DNA of 64,000 bases from Anastrepha obliqua (Eukaryota; Arthropoda; Insecta; Diptera; Tephritidae). The notes beneath the pieces are model-generated. The model saw only the letters and a program-made list of their open reading frames with translations. It was not told the origin of the DNA and did not search any database. Location: assembly GCF_027943255.1 (NCBI RefSeq), contig NC_072895.1, positions 42,816,001 through 42,880,000 on the forward strand, in the 5' to 3' direction. This document shows, piece after piece, positions 25,274 to 37,628 of this stretch. The translations under genes were made by a program, and so were the position numbers. Each line of letters starts with the position of its first letter. The stretch's first letter is position 1.

Positions 25274-25849
25274 TATGATATTGTCGAATGGCATGTTTTT
25301 AACTTATTATTCCATTAATAGCTCTGAAAAAATCTTGGCTTTATTCATAATGCAATAGAAAAACGGTGTAAAAATGTTTAATAAAATATGCTGCATGAAC
25401 TAAAGTTTGTGCTTTCTAAAAAAAGTTATAGTCAAAACAATGCAAAAAATAAAGTACATAAAATAATTCAAAAACGAAAATATATATAAATATCTGTAAA
25501 TAAAATCTTATTTTTGCACTATAAACAGCCAAATTTGTAGAGTATCTATTATGCTATTAAGAAAAAATTAGCCATTTCCTATTCAAAGTTTTTAATATCA
25601 TATAAAAATATTTGGTTTTATAATACAACATACATACATTTCGGATCCTTAAAGAAATCGGTTACAAAGTGTTTCTGATTCAATTATTAAAGTCATAGCG
25701 AGATAATAGTCACTTATTTATTAATCCCTTAACAGAATTTAGCAAATTATTAATAATTTTAAATTTGTCAAGTTTTTCGGTGAACGAATTTTATATTTCT
25801 AATTTTTGCATAGAATATTTATAAGCGTTTGCAACGTACGCCTTTATGC
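25274..25849. other. csul 3' flank / 3' UTR
   Basis: Lies downstream of the csul stop on the minus strand. Candidate poly(A) signal AATAAA on the minus strand near 25715-25722. No other feature seen. Confidence 0.5.
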
Positions 25850-28049
25850 TTATGTACTGTAGATGGGACATGACCGTCCACCATGATTGTGTATATGCGT
25901 GCGGAGTGGCGAAGCCAAACACCATTCATACCAAATTTTTTGTTTTGTAACGCAACGCCAAAAGTGAATTTCAATAGTTTGCCCTTTTTTTACGTCTATT
26001 GGTTCCTGTAAAATTATATGATACTTAATTTGACAACACTTAAATGTATAAAAATTTCAAAAAAAATATTACCGTGAACGGAAAGTACATCGGAAACCAA
26101 GAGAACATGCCTGGCGTGTGCGTTTGTGGGTTAATACTCAGCTTAATATCCTTATAAAGCACCGTATCAAAGTAGCCCGCTACACCCGTAAGCACACAAT
26201 CCAATTCCACATCGAAGCGCAATGTTTTATAGCGACTATTATCAATTGGACTTTGAGGGTTAGGATGTACAAATTCGAACAAAGATTGTGGCAAGCCAAT
26301 ATTGTATATATTTTTGAGTAGCACAACAAAGGTACTCTCTGCATGTGTATGATAAGTGGCCTGCTTTTGCCGACCAAATGTCTCATGACGCATCACTTGA
26401 CGCACACCATTAAGCAGCTTGGAAGACATTATTGGATTGATATAGGAGGTAGACTTGCAGGGAATGCTTATGCCATCGGATTTTAGTAGTTTTTGTGCAC
26501 AATCCAAGCATTCTGGTGAAAGTTCATTATCACCAAATGAGCCCAATAGCTCAGAGACTAGAATATCGGCTGGTTCAGGTGGTGAGAATTCGCGCATATC
26601 CTTAGAGAATATATGCACATCTGTCGATGATTAAAAAATGTAATTTAAATTTATATAATATAATACTAATAATGGTATACCTTTCTTGTACCACAATTTT
26701 TTAGCAATAGCATTCAGTGTGCGTATAGCGTTGGGATTTTTCTCGATAATGTAGACGCGCACTTTACGCCCGGTGTTTTCTGCGGCATTTAACGCTGAAC
26801 GTACAAGTGGACCTCGACCTGCCCCTAGCACCATTATAACGGTCTGTAGGTGATAACGTTTATTATAAGTCAACGCTTTTGATTTGATGACAAAAATATG
26901 TAAATAAAAAATACCAATTTCTTTTCCTTGTCTTTTTCAGCAACACGGTCCAAAAGTGCTTGTTCAATGGCCTCTTGATAAAGCTTATATTTGGCAGGAT
27001 CCTTTTCGAAGACCTCATAAGTATAACAATCTAAGTTATCGTATAATGGTTGCAGCGGCTCCTCCAACACATCTTCGAAACTGTAAAAATAAGCTGCTTA
27101 CATAAATTATTTAAATATGGCCTACTCAAAGACTTACGCCAACAGTTCGTGCATGTCACTGTTAATATCCTGGAAACGGATCATATAATCGGCATAGAGT
27201 TTCAGGCTGCCGTCATGCACATCCGAAGAGATAATTATATTTATGCGTGCACGCATAAAATAAGATAAAATCTCCTGCCAAGCTTTTGGTAGCACTGGGT
27301 AATCTTGGCGATTGCAAATGAACATTGTAGAGGGCACAATGATTGCTTCGACCGGCTCACCCATCCAACGACGCACAACTTCCAATGATGGACGATCACT
27401 TTCATTTAACTCGAGTACCACTTTAATTTTTGGATTAAAATCGGCCGCCCATCGAAAGCTGTTCCACCAATGCCAAGTGTCCTGCTGTTCGAGACGCTCC
27501 AACTGTCCATTGTCAATGTCACGACGCCAGGTAGACTGTGCAATCTTTGAATTATATAACGGTACTTGCACGAGCAGTAACCCTATATAAATGCCAACGA
27601 AAGTAACCGTTAGTTTGAGGGAAGCGAAAAAATAAGTTGAAAGTAAGCCTACCCTTCACATTACTTGAAGCAATGCGTGCCATATTAAGATTACGGTCAG
27701 ACTTTAGTTGTATCATCGTATAACCACCATATTGCAAATGTTCTCCCCACGATATATCACGCTTCAGTGTTTCCTCTGCATTGCGACGCACTACTGGATC
27801 CTCGGCATCACAGTCGATGGTGTCCGACAGAATACTTATCACTTTTCCATTCCATTGATCTGATGGGAAGATCAAGTCTGAGTACGTGAACTCCGTTTGC
27901 CGATCACACATTGGTGGTTCCTGATACTCCAATGGTATTTCAGTTGCATTTATGGGTGCAGCTATGACCGCGTAGCCGTTTTGCTGAGCGCTGTTCATGA
28001 GACGCGACAGGCTCTCATTGCCTTCCTGTAGCAAACAAATGTAAGGCAT
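25850..28049 (-). CDS. csul: Protein arginine methyltransferase 5 (capsuleen), complete
   Basis: Type II arginine methyltransferase that makes symmetric dimethylarginine on Sm proteins, Piwi-family proteins and histones. Six exons: 28049-27653, 27582-27138, 27080-26915, 26843-26681, 26620-26073, 26005-25850; every junction is GT/AG and in phase, giving 624 aa (Drosophila about 610 from memory). The N-terminal half is the TIM-barrel part. The SAM-binding loop VLGAGRGP is at residues 341-348. TYEVFEKDP places the Phe that specifies symmetric methylation at about residue 305. The double-Glu loop [15 protein letters not shown] puts the catalytic Glu at 414 and 423, with family spacing. The C-terminal beta-barrel contains HFWRC and KIWYEW. 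All key residues are present, so it should be active. It is divergent to the CCDC93 gene 1.9 kb away. In Drosophila, csul and Khc lie in the same chromosome region, as I recall. Confidence 0.96.
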
Positions 28050-28456
28050 CTTTTTTCAAATTACACACTTCTTCAGTAATAGAATTATGTATTTTATGGA
28101 CTGTCTGCTGACCGATTTTTTCATGCACGCACCAACGAATTATTTTATTATTTGCCCACGTTGTGCCGGCTAGACGCCAATCCATTCAAGAAAATTTGCG
28201 AGAAATAACAACAATGAGCACGAGGTAGAGAGAGAAAATGAGAGTAGTGGTCAGTCAGGGTTGCAATGAGCAATAAAAAGAAGGGAATTAGATAAGTCAA
28301 TTAGATGATTAAAAATGGTTTAATATATTATCTATATTTAATAGAAATCTTTTCAAAGCAGGGCATTAGCCTTTCCATGAAAATGGCTTGAAATTAGCTT
28401 TTTTAGTAATTATGTAGATCTCAAGACACATTAAACAGGTAGTAGAAGGTAAAAAC

Positions 28457-28625
28457 TGCAGCCGTAGCCGAATGGTTGGTGCGTGACTACTATTCGGAAT
28501 TCACAGAGAGAACGCCGGTTCGAATCTTGGTGAAACACCAAAATTAAGAAAAAGATTTTTCTAATAGCGGTAGGCCCTCGGCAGGCAATGGCAAACCTCC
28601 GAGTGTATTTCCAAAATGATGCACA
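28457..28625 (+). repeat. tRNA-derived SINE, 5' half with intact pol III boxes
   Basis: The head reads like a tRNA: box A TAGCCGAATGG at 28465-28475 and box B GGTTCGAATCT at 28517-28527, 41 bp apart. The body follows (GTGAAACACC, CCCTCGGCAGGCAATGGC) and the copy stops near 28625. It sits upstream of both csul and CCDC93, so it could influence either promoter, but nothing shows that it does. It is not a functional tRNA gene: no anticodon arm folds correctly and the family is dispersed. Confidence 0.8.
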
Positions 28626-28759
28626 AGTATTTACTGTTAGTTGCGACAAAGTACCTGAAATAGTTTAAATGTCTATAAAAATGGCAAAATCTAACAAAAA
28701 ACCGCTGAAATAGTTAAATTAAATCCTTCGCATACAAATCTTTAATTACAATGCTTCTA

Positions 28760-29060
28760 CATCGATTTTACGAAAAATACGTAAAAATCCAAATGAGAGT
28801 GCTACAATAATTATAAACTGATTTGCATGGACGCACAGCCCGCAACAAGTTATTTATCTACGCAATAAACCATATTTCCAGATTGAACTTTGCAAGAGAT
28901 CATAGAACTAAGAATGGGAAGTTCCGGAAAACCCTAATTTTTGCCGATGAAAACAAGTTTAACCTTTTCAAAACCTAGGGAAAAGGTTTTGTTTGGAGAA
29001 AACTACATGCACATCCAAATGCACTACCACCAAATCTGTACAACAGATAGGCATAATTAT
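28760..29060 (+). pseudogene. Degraded Tc1-like transposase fragment
   Basis: Broken frames translate to FRKTLIFADENKFNLF and GFVWRKLHAHPNAL, which match the second catalytic region of Tc1 transposases (pattern VIFSDESKFN...G...VWRKP). Preceded by ...KPYFQIELCKRS. No intact domain. Confidence 0.65.
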
Positions 29061-29946
29061 TAAATCTTAAAAGAAACTTGGCTAAAAAATGCCAAAAAAT
29101 TAAACATAGGGACAATTTTCGCTATCATGAAACGACGATTGTACAGAATTAAATTTGAAACTAATCCGACCTCAAAAAGGCGTTAAAAGGGAATGATAAC
29201 AGATTAATTCTGAGTATACTAGAACGTTAGTGGAGGTTAGAATTTGATATTGACGAAAGGGGATACTCTGCAAAATATTAGTTTTTTTGTACTATACTAT
29301 AACGTGAATATTCAAAAAGAATTTTTTTGTTATATTTTAAATAGAGAAATGTATTGCCAACAGGTATTTCCATTTTGTCAAAAATGTGATTTATTTTCCT
29401 TTAATTTAAGCATTTGTTTTTTTAAATGTCAGTGCTTATTTTTGTTTGTGAGCTATTAGTAAAATTTAATTTACCATAAATTCATTATAATTAAAATAAA
29501 GGTAATCACATAAATATTGTGATTTTTGAATATTTGTACATCATCCAATTTTGTTTTTGAATAACATGGCTTCTAAATAAAAAAATTATGATGGCAATAA
29601 ATTATATGAAAATTTTTTCCATTTAAAACAATTACAAAATAGTTATTTTTATTTGATTACTTAAGAAACTTCTTTTTTAAGTAAAAATAAAATTATTTTA
29701 GCAAATAGCTTTACTAACTTTATTTACGTTTGTCACCATCGTAACACCCCTTATCAGATGTTTACAATTCCCACAGTAAATACAGCTCACCACAACCCAG
29801 CTGATTACATTGACAACTCTATTAGAAAATATTTTCTATTTTCCTTTTTGCCATTCGGCAAATTTTAATACATTGTTTGTTGATAAATTGGGCAGATTCG
29901 ATTTATAAAGCATTAGCACAAAAGTGATGAAAGTGGGCGTTTTTCG
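29061..29946. promoter_or_regulatory. Upstream region of CCDC93, no gene recognised
   Basis: AT-rich until about 29880. The start of CCDC93 transcription should lie shortly before the ATG at 29947. No TATA box at a convincing distance and no other coding feature. Confidence 0.35.
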
Positions 29947-32900
29947 ATGGCGTCCAACCGTGATATATTCTCGAAGCATTTGCCTAACGTGAAGTTGGCC
30001 ACACGTATCGACGCCGAAGGTCGGGAAGTGCAGGTGAGTGATTGAAAATAAAGCTTCCTATAGAAAACAGGTAATAAATTACCGTGTTGATTTCATGTAC
30101 TGAATCTGAAGGTGGAGCGGCGTGAGGATGTGGACGCTACAGCGAAAGAGCAGGAAACATTTGATATGTTGGTGGCTGCGGGCTACTATAGAGCGCGTAT
30201 TAAGGGATTGTCTTCCTTTGACAAAGTGATCGGGGGTATGACTTGGTGCATTGAGTGCTGTGAATATGATGTTGATGTGGATTTACTGTTTCATGAGAAC
30301 TTAACTATTGGCCAAAAAATGTTCGTATGAAGAAGTATTTGCTTTCATATTATTACAAAAAAGATCAAAACAAGCTCTTTCATAAACTAAAAAAAATGTT
30401 ATTCATATTTTACTGCTTGCTTCTTACAGAGCACTTGTTGAAAAAATCGTATCTGTTCTGCCACAAATGAAGTGCCCTTTTCAAATAGAACCACATCAAA
30501 TACAGGGACTAGAGTTCCTTAGCATACATCCAGTTATACAATGGCTGGTTAAAAAATCGGTTCGTATTATTAAATCGCGTAGTATAGAGGAACAAAATAA
30601 TTACAAATTTTCGCTTTAGGTGGAAAATCGCGCAGAGCGTGCTCAACGACTGAAAAAATTTGCCATTGGTCAGTTTCACAATCACTACCAGTATAAAACG
30701 GATAAAGAGCAATTAGCGAAAATAAGAAATGCCTCAACGTATATTAAGCACATTCAAGTACGACGACGTACTTAATTTATTTATTTTATTATTATTAAAA
30801 GTGTTTCTTCTGTAGGAGCTATACAATCCAACCCGGCTATACCAGCGCAAAGATACCAGCAATGAGGACGAGAAGATGCGTGTGCGTATGACATTGTTGG
30901 AGTATGGTAACGCAGCTGTAGCGAAGGCCGGTAGTGAAAGCCAGTTAGGCAATCAAGATGGCGCTGAGGATGAGGTTCAAACAAGCATTTTTAACTAATT
31001 TTCTTTTTGTTAACTCATAATCATATAATTTACGTCTTTGCACTTAATTCGCTTATTTTAGTTTAATGTTTTTATTATATTTTTTTTTTGCATATCCGAA
31101 TAATTGACGGGCCTTGCTTTTTTGGTTCACATTGCTTTTGTGTGTTGTGCAAATGTAAATATTTTGATTTGCAGTTTGATGTGCAGCAATTGCTTAAGAA
31201 TCTTACCTTAGCAAATGAGGTAAAATAATGGACCTTAAATTTTCTTAGACTGAGTAAGTTGAATGATGGAGAAAAAATAATACATTTCCACATTTGTAGG
31301 ATATCACTTGTTCTCCAACGCACCGTCTCGACGCTAACGAGCGTAGCGCAATGCACAAACACTACACAGAACTGCAACAGGAAATGGAAACGGATGCCAA
31401 ACAACTATCCGAACATAGTCAAATTAAAATGCTCGAAGCTTCTAAAGAAGCGTTAGAACGCAAAGTTCAATGTAATCTCAAAGAGAATGAAGAAATAAAA
31501 GTAGAATTGCAAAAGCAACAACAACAGTTGCGGTTGCTAGAAGAACAAAAACAGCAGTTGGAAGCTGAAATTGAACAGTACAAAGCGATCGAAGCGAAAG
31601 CTGACCCAGAGTAAGCCTAAAAACTAAACTCAATTTTATTCTTTTGTACATATTTGAGACTAATTCAAATTGTTGCAGGATTGTTGCTAAAGTGCAAGAT
31701 ATGCTGAAACAGCACGACCAACTGAAGAAAGAGGAGACGGAGTTCAAAGAGTTCTGTCGACAAGATTTGGCCAATTTGCAAAAAGAAATAGAGTAAGTCT
31801 ACCCAAAATGCAATCAGGAGCTTAAATCGATGTCAAATGACGCCAAAACCTATATAATTAGATCTTCGTTCTTGCGAATGTATTAAATTGTCGAAATGAT
31901 CCAACCAAGGACTTCCATATCAGAATTATTAGCAAAAATTGTAGGGCGGTATTTTATGCCTTTACAACAACAATAACAGCAAAGTAATTCGCTTCTTCAC
32001 TACTAAAAGTTTCGCTCTACTAATACTTTAGCATTCGAATTTACGTGAGTGAGGATTAGTAGTCGCGGTAACGACAATTCTGCTGGTCAGTAACACAAAA
32101 AACTACTTTTATAGTAAACATAACTTATTCTGAGTAGGCATTTTTTCATTAAAATTATCGAAAATAATCTAAGCAAAAACATATTCAGATTTCTTTACAT
32201 AGCTTCATTTTGATCAATCCTCACCATTAAGTTAAGTATCTTAGGTTAGTTAGGCTGTGTTATTCACTATGTGACATAATGCGGAGATTGTCCTGGTAGG
32301 ATAGATCAAGGATGAACGTGAACAGATATTAGGATGCTAGACTAGAGTGCTTAGACTTTATTGGTCCTCTAGATCGCACATAGACCAGAAATTGGCCAAT
32401 AGTGATACCAAGTGCTAGTATGGAGAGTTTATCTTATATTTTTCTTTGATACACAGTTTGCATAATTTAAGTAGGCTGCTAATTTTCTGATCTGCCACAC
32501 TTTCTAATGTTGAAATATTCGTGTTCTACTAAGTGCAGGGCAGTGGCAGAGTAGGTGTTCCAGGGTTCCTCTTCTTTACTCGGCCTTATGGCTAAGATAA
32601 TAGTGTAAATGATGACTTGGTTCCTAAACCATATGTATGTCAAAGAGCACAACACAATGTCCTAGTAGCGTTGGACCTGAAGAAAGCTTTCGATACAGTC
32701 AGCCATTTCACGCTACTAGATGATATTTATCAGTCGACACTCTCACCAGGGCTGAAGAGGTGTTCCGCAAACTACCTGAGCGGTCGTCACTCGTCAGTGA
32801 TTTTTCGAGACCAAATATCAAAGCAGAGAAAGATTAAGCAAGGTGTACCGCAGGGCGGTGTCCTTTCATCCTTGCTGTTCCACTTCTATATCTCGAAGCT

Positions 32901-35624
32901 CCTCCAACCAACAGCGGGAGTCTCCCTGGTCTCATACGCTGACGACTGCTCGGTGGTCTGTGTTCCAAAGTGAACGGCCACCTCACCGACCTTTCTCGCT
33001 TTTTCACTGCGAGGAATCTCCAACTTTCCCCGTTAAATCCACGGAGACCCTCTTTACCACCTGGACAAAGGAGGTCAAACTGTCCCTCAGGGTAAAAGTC
33101 GATGACAAACCGATTCCGACGGTAAACAATCCCAAAATTTTGGGTGTGACCTTTGACAGTTTTCTCGCCTTCTCAGTGCACTCAATCGCAATTGCCACTA
33201 AGGTCTTAAATCGCAACAAGGTCCTCAAGTTGCTTGCCGACAGCCCTTGGGACAAAGGCAAAGAACTGTTGCTCTAAACTATGCTGCGCCTGCCTGGTCG
33301 CCTGGAACTACTGACACGCAGGGGATAAAGCTACAGACTTGCCAAAATACTGCCATTCGGTTGCCTTCTGATGTCCCCCATTCAACACCTTCACAGGCAC
33401 AAATGCTCCCTGTAATGGAGCACAATGAACTGCTCAGCAAGCAGTTCCTGCTGGGGTGTTACCGCAGGTTTCACCCTTGCAGACACTTGCTTGAGCCAGA
33501 GCTGCCTCCTAGGCGCGTCAGGAGACACCTTTTAAACTATACCGACGAGATACAGGACAAAACTGACAGAAATCTACTGGACCAGACAGTATTTAGACAG
33601 TCAATAAACGACATTCACCGGGAGACCGTCACCACCTTCTTAAGCTCCCGCCCTGTGAATGCCTTAATCGGAGATCAACCACCACCTATTGCAGATGAAG
33701 AGCTCCAGCTTCCCCGTGAGACACGCGTAACACTAGCACAACTACGTTCTGGATACTGTAGCAGGTTCAACTCCTACTTATCCAGAATTGACCCCGACAT
33801 ACCAAACACATGTCCGGCATGTGAAGATACTTCGCACGACACTAACCACCTCTTCACATGTCCCCTTAAACCTACTCATCTAACACCCCTCTTCCTCTGG
33901 ACGCAATCCGCCGAAACAGCATTGTTCCTGGGCCTACCTTTAGATGAGCCAGACGAAGACGACCGGTGATATACCCTACACTGACGGGGCTTCTATTACT
34001 GTTAAAACAACAACAACACCAACTACAAATATTGGACCGGACAGTATACCGATAAACACTAAACGACACTCAACAAGAGACCACCGAATGCCGTTATCGG
34101 AGTCCAATCATCACCTATTGTGGACGAAGAGCTTCAGCTGCCTCGCGAGACCCGCGTAACTTTAGCCCAATTATATATATAATTGGCGCGTACTTCTTTT
34201 TTGGGTGTTTGGCCGAGCTCCTCCTCCTATTTGTGGCGTGCGTCTTGATGTTGTTCCACAAATGGAGGGACCTACAGTGTCAAGCCAACTCCGAACGGCA
34301 TATATTTTTTTGAGGAGCTTTTTCAAGGCAGAAATACAATCGGTTTGCCATTGCCTGCCAAGGGGCGACCGCTATAGGAAAAATGTTCCTCATTTTGGTG
34401 TGTCACCGAGATTCGAACCAACGTTCTCTCTCTGAAATCCGAATGGTAGTCACGCACGCGAATGGGTTGGTGGTACGGCGGCCGTCCAATTTAGCCCAAT
34501 TACAGTCTGGATATTGTAGCAGGTTAAACTCAATAATATTATATATATCCAGCATGTGAAGGGACACCGCACGACATTAACTACCTTTTCATATGGCCCT
34601 TCAAAACCACTGATCTAACACCCCTCTTCGTCTGGACCCAACTTGTCAAAACAGCACGTTTTCTGGGTCCACCGTTAAATGAGTTAGACGATGACGACCG
34701 GTGACTACACCGCACTAACAGAGTTTAGTAAGCTGCTACAACAACAACTAAATATTTCATCCGAGTGCTGCATTACACTTATTTGTGTTTACTTTCTAGT
34801 TCTACCTTTGGTGAGGTAGTTTATTAGATCATCCATTAGCTTATTTGTATTAAAGTCGTATGGAAACATATCAATAGTTTAATGGTCCTAGGTTTTCAAC
34901 TTTGATGTAATAAGCTTTCCAAAATCAATCTTACTAACCATAATGTGCCCTTGACTTTACATTTATTTTTTTTTTTATTCATAGTGAACTGGAGGCACTC
35001 AATGCACAAACGCCAGAGGAACAAGAGGCTGCTGTGTCAAAAGAGAAAGCACAAATACACGAATTGAAGTTGCAGATAGCGAAAAAGAATCGTGGAATTG
35101 TGGCCATACAGCGACGTTTAGATGCCATACCCGATCGCACGGAGCTGACGCAGTATCAGCGACGATTTCATGAGCTGTATAATGAAAGTATGGTTTTAAC
35201 AAAATCAATTATATTATTATATTATTCATGCATCGGTTTCTTTTCAGTGAGTGCCAAACATATCGAAACGAAACAATACTACACCCTTTTTAATACGCTC
35301 AACGATAAAAAGCGATATCTCGAAAAAGAACTCTCACTACTCAACTCCATATGTGAGGCATATAACGAAGGTATGACGAGCGCACATGGGCGTGAGGAGT
35401 TTATCAAACAGTTTGAGGCGATTGTGGCTGGTGTGAAGCAAACCGAACAAAAGGTGCGTCAAAAGTACAATGAGGAGTGTGCGAGACGTGATGCACTGAA
35501 TACAGAGCTGCAAGGACTGCTCGAGCTGCAGCGCCAATATGCGGCCGCAGTGAAACAGCTGACCAAGGAGTGCCAACGTTGCGAACAATTGCAACAGCAT
35601 TTAAAGTCAATTCAGCAAAAATAA
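29947..35624 (+). CDS. CCDC93: CCDC93 orthologue, complete in ten exons
   Basis: Subunit of the CCC (COMMD/CCDC22/CCDC93) complex, which works with Retriever and WASH on endosomes to recycle membrane proteins. Exons: 29947-30033, 30112-30320, 30430-30559, 30620-30757, 30816-30974, 31175-31219, 31300-31610, 31679-31792, 34985-35187, 35248-35624; 590 aa (human 631 from memory). The N-terminal folded domain has the family signature [20 protein letters not shown], then [11 protein letters not shown] and [12 protein letters not shown]. From exon 7 on the protein is coiled coil, with the conserved C-terminal block [13 protein letters not shown]...[15 protein letters not shown] (exons 9-10). The intron at 31793-34984 holds LINE and SINE insertions, yet phase across it is kept. 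Three donors are weak (GTTCGT twice, GTTCAA after 30974); the last is the least certain junction. Confidence 0.93.
31793..32616. other. CCDC93 intron 8, 5' part
   Basis: Intronic sequence between exon 8 and the first recognisable LINE coding region. No motif seen; part may be the 5' section of the LINE relic. Confidence 0.5.
32617..34020 (+). pseudogene. LINE family A reverse transcriptase to 3' end, inside CCDC93 intron
   Basis: Most informative copy of the family. RT domain: [29 protein letters not shown], then [10 protein letters not shown] (catalytic YADD near 32940). A frame break follows, then one frame (33247-33969) through the C-terminal domain [20 protein letters not shown]...[18 protein letters not shown] and [19 protein letters not shown]. 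The 3' UTR ends in AAAACAACAACAACAC at about 34020. The RT signatures resemble Jockey-type LINEs. No RNase H is present in this family. Same sense as the host gene; inactive. Confidence 0.85.
34031..34750 (+). repeat. LINE family A 3' end, second copy, split by a SINE
   Basis: Begins near GGACCGGACAGTATACCG, parallel to coding sequence of the preceding copy at about 33580. It is interrupted by the SINE at 34174-34489 and ends with GACGACCGGTGACTAC, a short 3' UTR and AGCTGCTACAACAACAAC. Coding potential is broken. Confidence 0.75.
34174..34489 (-). repeat. tRNA-derived SINE with 13-bp target duplication
   Basis: Complete copy in minus orientation. Flanked by TTTAGCCCAATTA at 34161-34173 and 34490-34502, which defines its ends exactly: (TA)n tail on the left, tRNA-like head on the right (box B complement AGATTCGAACC at 34410-34420). 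It sits inside LINE family A, which sits inside CCDC93 intron 8. Confidence 0.88.
34751..34984. other. CCDC93 intron 8, 3' part
   Basis: Ends in a long T-tract and ATTCATAG|T acceptor before exon 9. No element recognised. Confidence 0.6.
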
Positions 35625-36139
35625 TTTAGTGTAAAGAGGTATAGAAATATATGCGATATATGCATAATTTATGAGTAAAAGAAAAAAACGAAAAAATGCA
35701 ACTGCTTTCCGAGTTTTAATGAAGTAATTTTGCTTTTAGTTCAAAGTACACGCGAATAGTTGCGACACGCAAGCTAACGTGAAGTGGCTTACAATAAAAC
35801 AAAAAAAAAAAAAAAAAGAAAGAAAAAAGATGCGATGTTTATACACACTAATTACTAATATATTAAATAAATAGTTTCCAATGCAAAAATATATGTATTA
35901 TATAAAGATTTTAGAAGAGGAATTAAAATTTAATTCCATTTTGCTACATACTCGCATATGAAAATGTGTTGATTTAGGAAAATTACTTAATTAATTTAAA
36001 TTTATAAAAAAAAGTTATCGTAAAAAAATGATGATACACTTATTTATGATATTGCAAATAAAAGACAAAAATTTGTGAAATTAAATTTTGTATAACCATT
36101 TTAACTACTCACTAAAACAAAGGTAATTACCAAATATTT
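35625..36139. other. CCDC93 3' UTR and spacer
   Basis: AT-rich, with AATAAA-type signals (e.g. TTAAATAAATAG near 35862). Nothing else seen. Confidence 0.5.
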
Positions 36140-37365
36140 ATAAGGACGCTGCACTAGCACTCGACGACGTCTCTCTATCGCTGAAATGCGGCACCGAATA
36201 CCTAGGAGTAATAGCGGAAAATAATTTGACGTGGAAATCCAATGTTGAGAGGACGGTGAAAAAGGCCACGAATGCTTTGTACGCATGTAAAGCACATGGG
36301 GGCTCTACCTGCTCTTATGCACTGGTGCTAGACTGCAATTGTTAGACTAATATTACTATGTGGCCTATTGGTGTGGTGGAAGGCGGTTAAGAAGAAAACA
36401 TGGCCATTGGGAAAAGTTCAACGACTCCCCGCGCCTTGTATTATGGGAGCTATGAAATCAATTTCAACGCCAGCTCTCTAGGGTATCCTCAACCTAACAC
36501 CGATTGATCTCTATGCTGAAAATCGGACAGCAAACTGAGCTGTGAGTGAGGCTACAAACAACCGGCTAGCATACCTCTAAAATCTTCGCACATAGCTCTA
36601 TTACTGGGAATGCCATGGTCAATTCAGACTATAGGTTCCAGTTACGAGTTTAGGAAAACCACTAAAGATCGTTATCGAAGACGGTGAATGGCGCAAAGGC
36701 TTGTTTCCGCGGAGTAATACCATCAATATATTTACTGATGCATCAAAAATGGAAGAGGCGACTGGCGCTGGCATATATTGTGCGGAATTATGCATCAAAA
36801 AGTCATTTAAGCTCCCTAACATGGCACTGTGTTTCAAGCTGAGATATTTGCTGTAAAGAAAGCAGCAGAGCAGTGGATAGCCAAGCGGCTATAAGAGCGA
36901 GCACATCACATTGGATATCATTCAAAAATGTCCATGAATGAAAGGAAGCAATTAACAAGCTCGTTCATAACCGCAAGCTTTGTGTATATGGGGTTCCGGG
37001 GCATAAAGGATGGCGGGAAATGAGACAGTTGTTGTTGTTGTAGCATAAACATTCCCCATACTTACATACGAGGAATGCTACTGGAGTGACAGTCCTTAGC
37101 CGGATATAAATCCGGGTCGTTTCGGTAACGTAGAACTGACTGCCGTGGATGAAATGGCTAAAGAAGGCGCGATACTTGCAGGGGATCAAATAAATTACGC
37201 ACATTTCAAAAAAAAAACTAGAAGATCGCATGCTAAGAAAGGCAATAGGCAGATGGCTTAGCTTAACCAGTTGCAAAGGTGCCGGGATCATTTGTGAACT
37301 CGCATATGCTGACAAGTATACACTATGATACCTGGGTACTCTCAACCCTGAACTGGAGCTTAAAG
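36140..37365 (+). pseudogene. LINE RT / RNase H relic with SINE-2 inserted
   Basis: Translated pieces: SLKCGTEYLGVIAENNLTWKS (RT thumb region), IVRLILLCGLLVWWKAV, IFTDASKMEEATGAGIYC (RNase H first Asp), EIFAVKKAAEQW (Glu), then GVPGHKGW and, beyond a 120-bp SINE-2 insertion, VDEMAKEGA. Multiple stops. This is the I/R1-like RNase H-bearing type, different from family A. Confidence 0.75.
37028..37151 (-). repeat. SINE-2 copy inside LINE RNase H
   Basis: Reverse-complement copy of the 3214 repeat: tail GTTGTTGTTGTTG at the left, hairpin ATTCCCC...GAGGAAT, CCGGATATAAATCCGG palindrome, 5' end at GACTGCCGTGGATG. It splits the LINE between GVPGHKG and VDEMAKEG. Confidence 0.75.
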
Positions 37366-37370
37366 GCCTC

Positions 37371-37628
37371 TATCATTCGGAATTCACAGAGAGAACGACG
37401 GTTCGAATCTCGGTGAAACACCAAAATTAAGAAAAACATTTTTTTAATAGCGGTCGCCCCTCGGCAGGCAATGGAAAACCTCCGAGTGTATTTCTGCCAT
37501 GAAAAAGCTCCTCATAAAAATATCTGCCGTTCGGAGTTGGCTTGAAACTGTAGATCCCTCCATTTGTGGAACAACATCAAGACGCAAACACCCAAAAAGG
37601 GTGTACGCGCCAATTATATATATATATA
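37371..37628 (+). repeat. tRNA-derived SINE
   Basis: 5'-truncated before box A; box B GGTTCGAATCT is present (about 37400-37410). Full body and 3' end GTGTACGCGCCAATT with (TA)n tail. The tail abuts a mariner-type element inserted at TA. Confidence 0.82.

Noticed and set aside
28457..28540. Functional tRNA gene
   Set aside because: Boxes A and B are present, but the cloverleaf does not form convincingly and the sequence continues into a SINE body found at seven other places.
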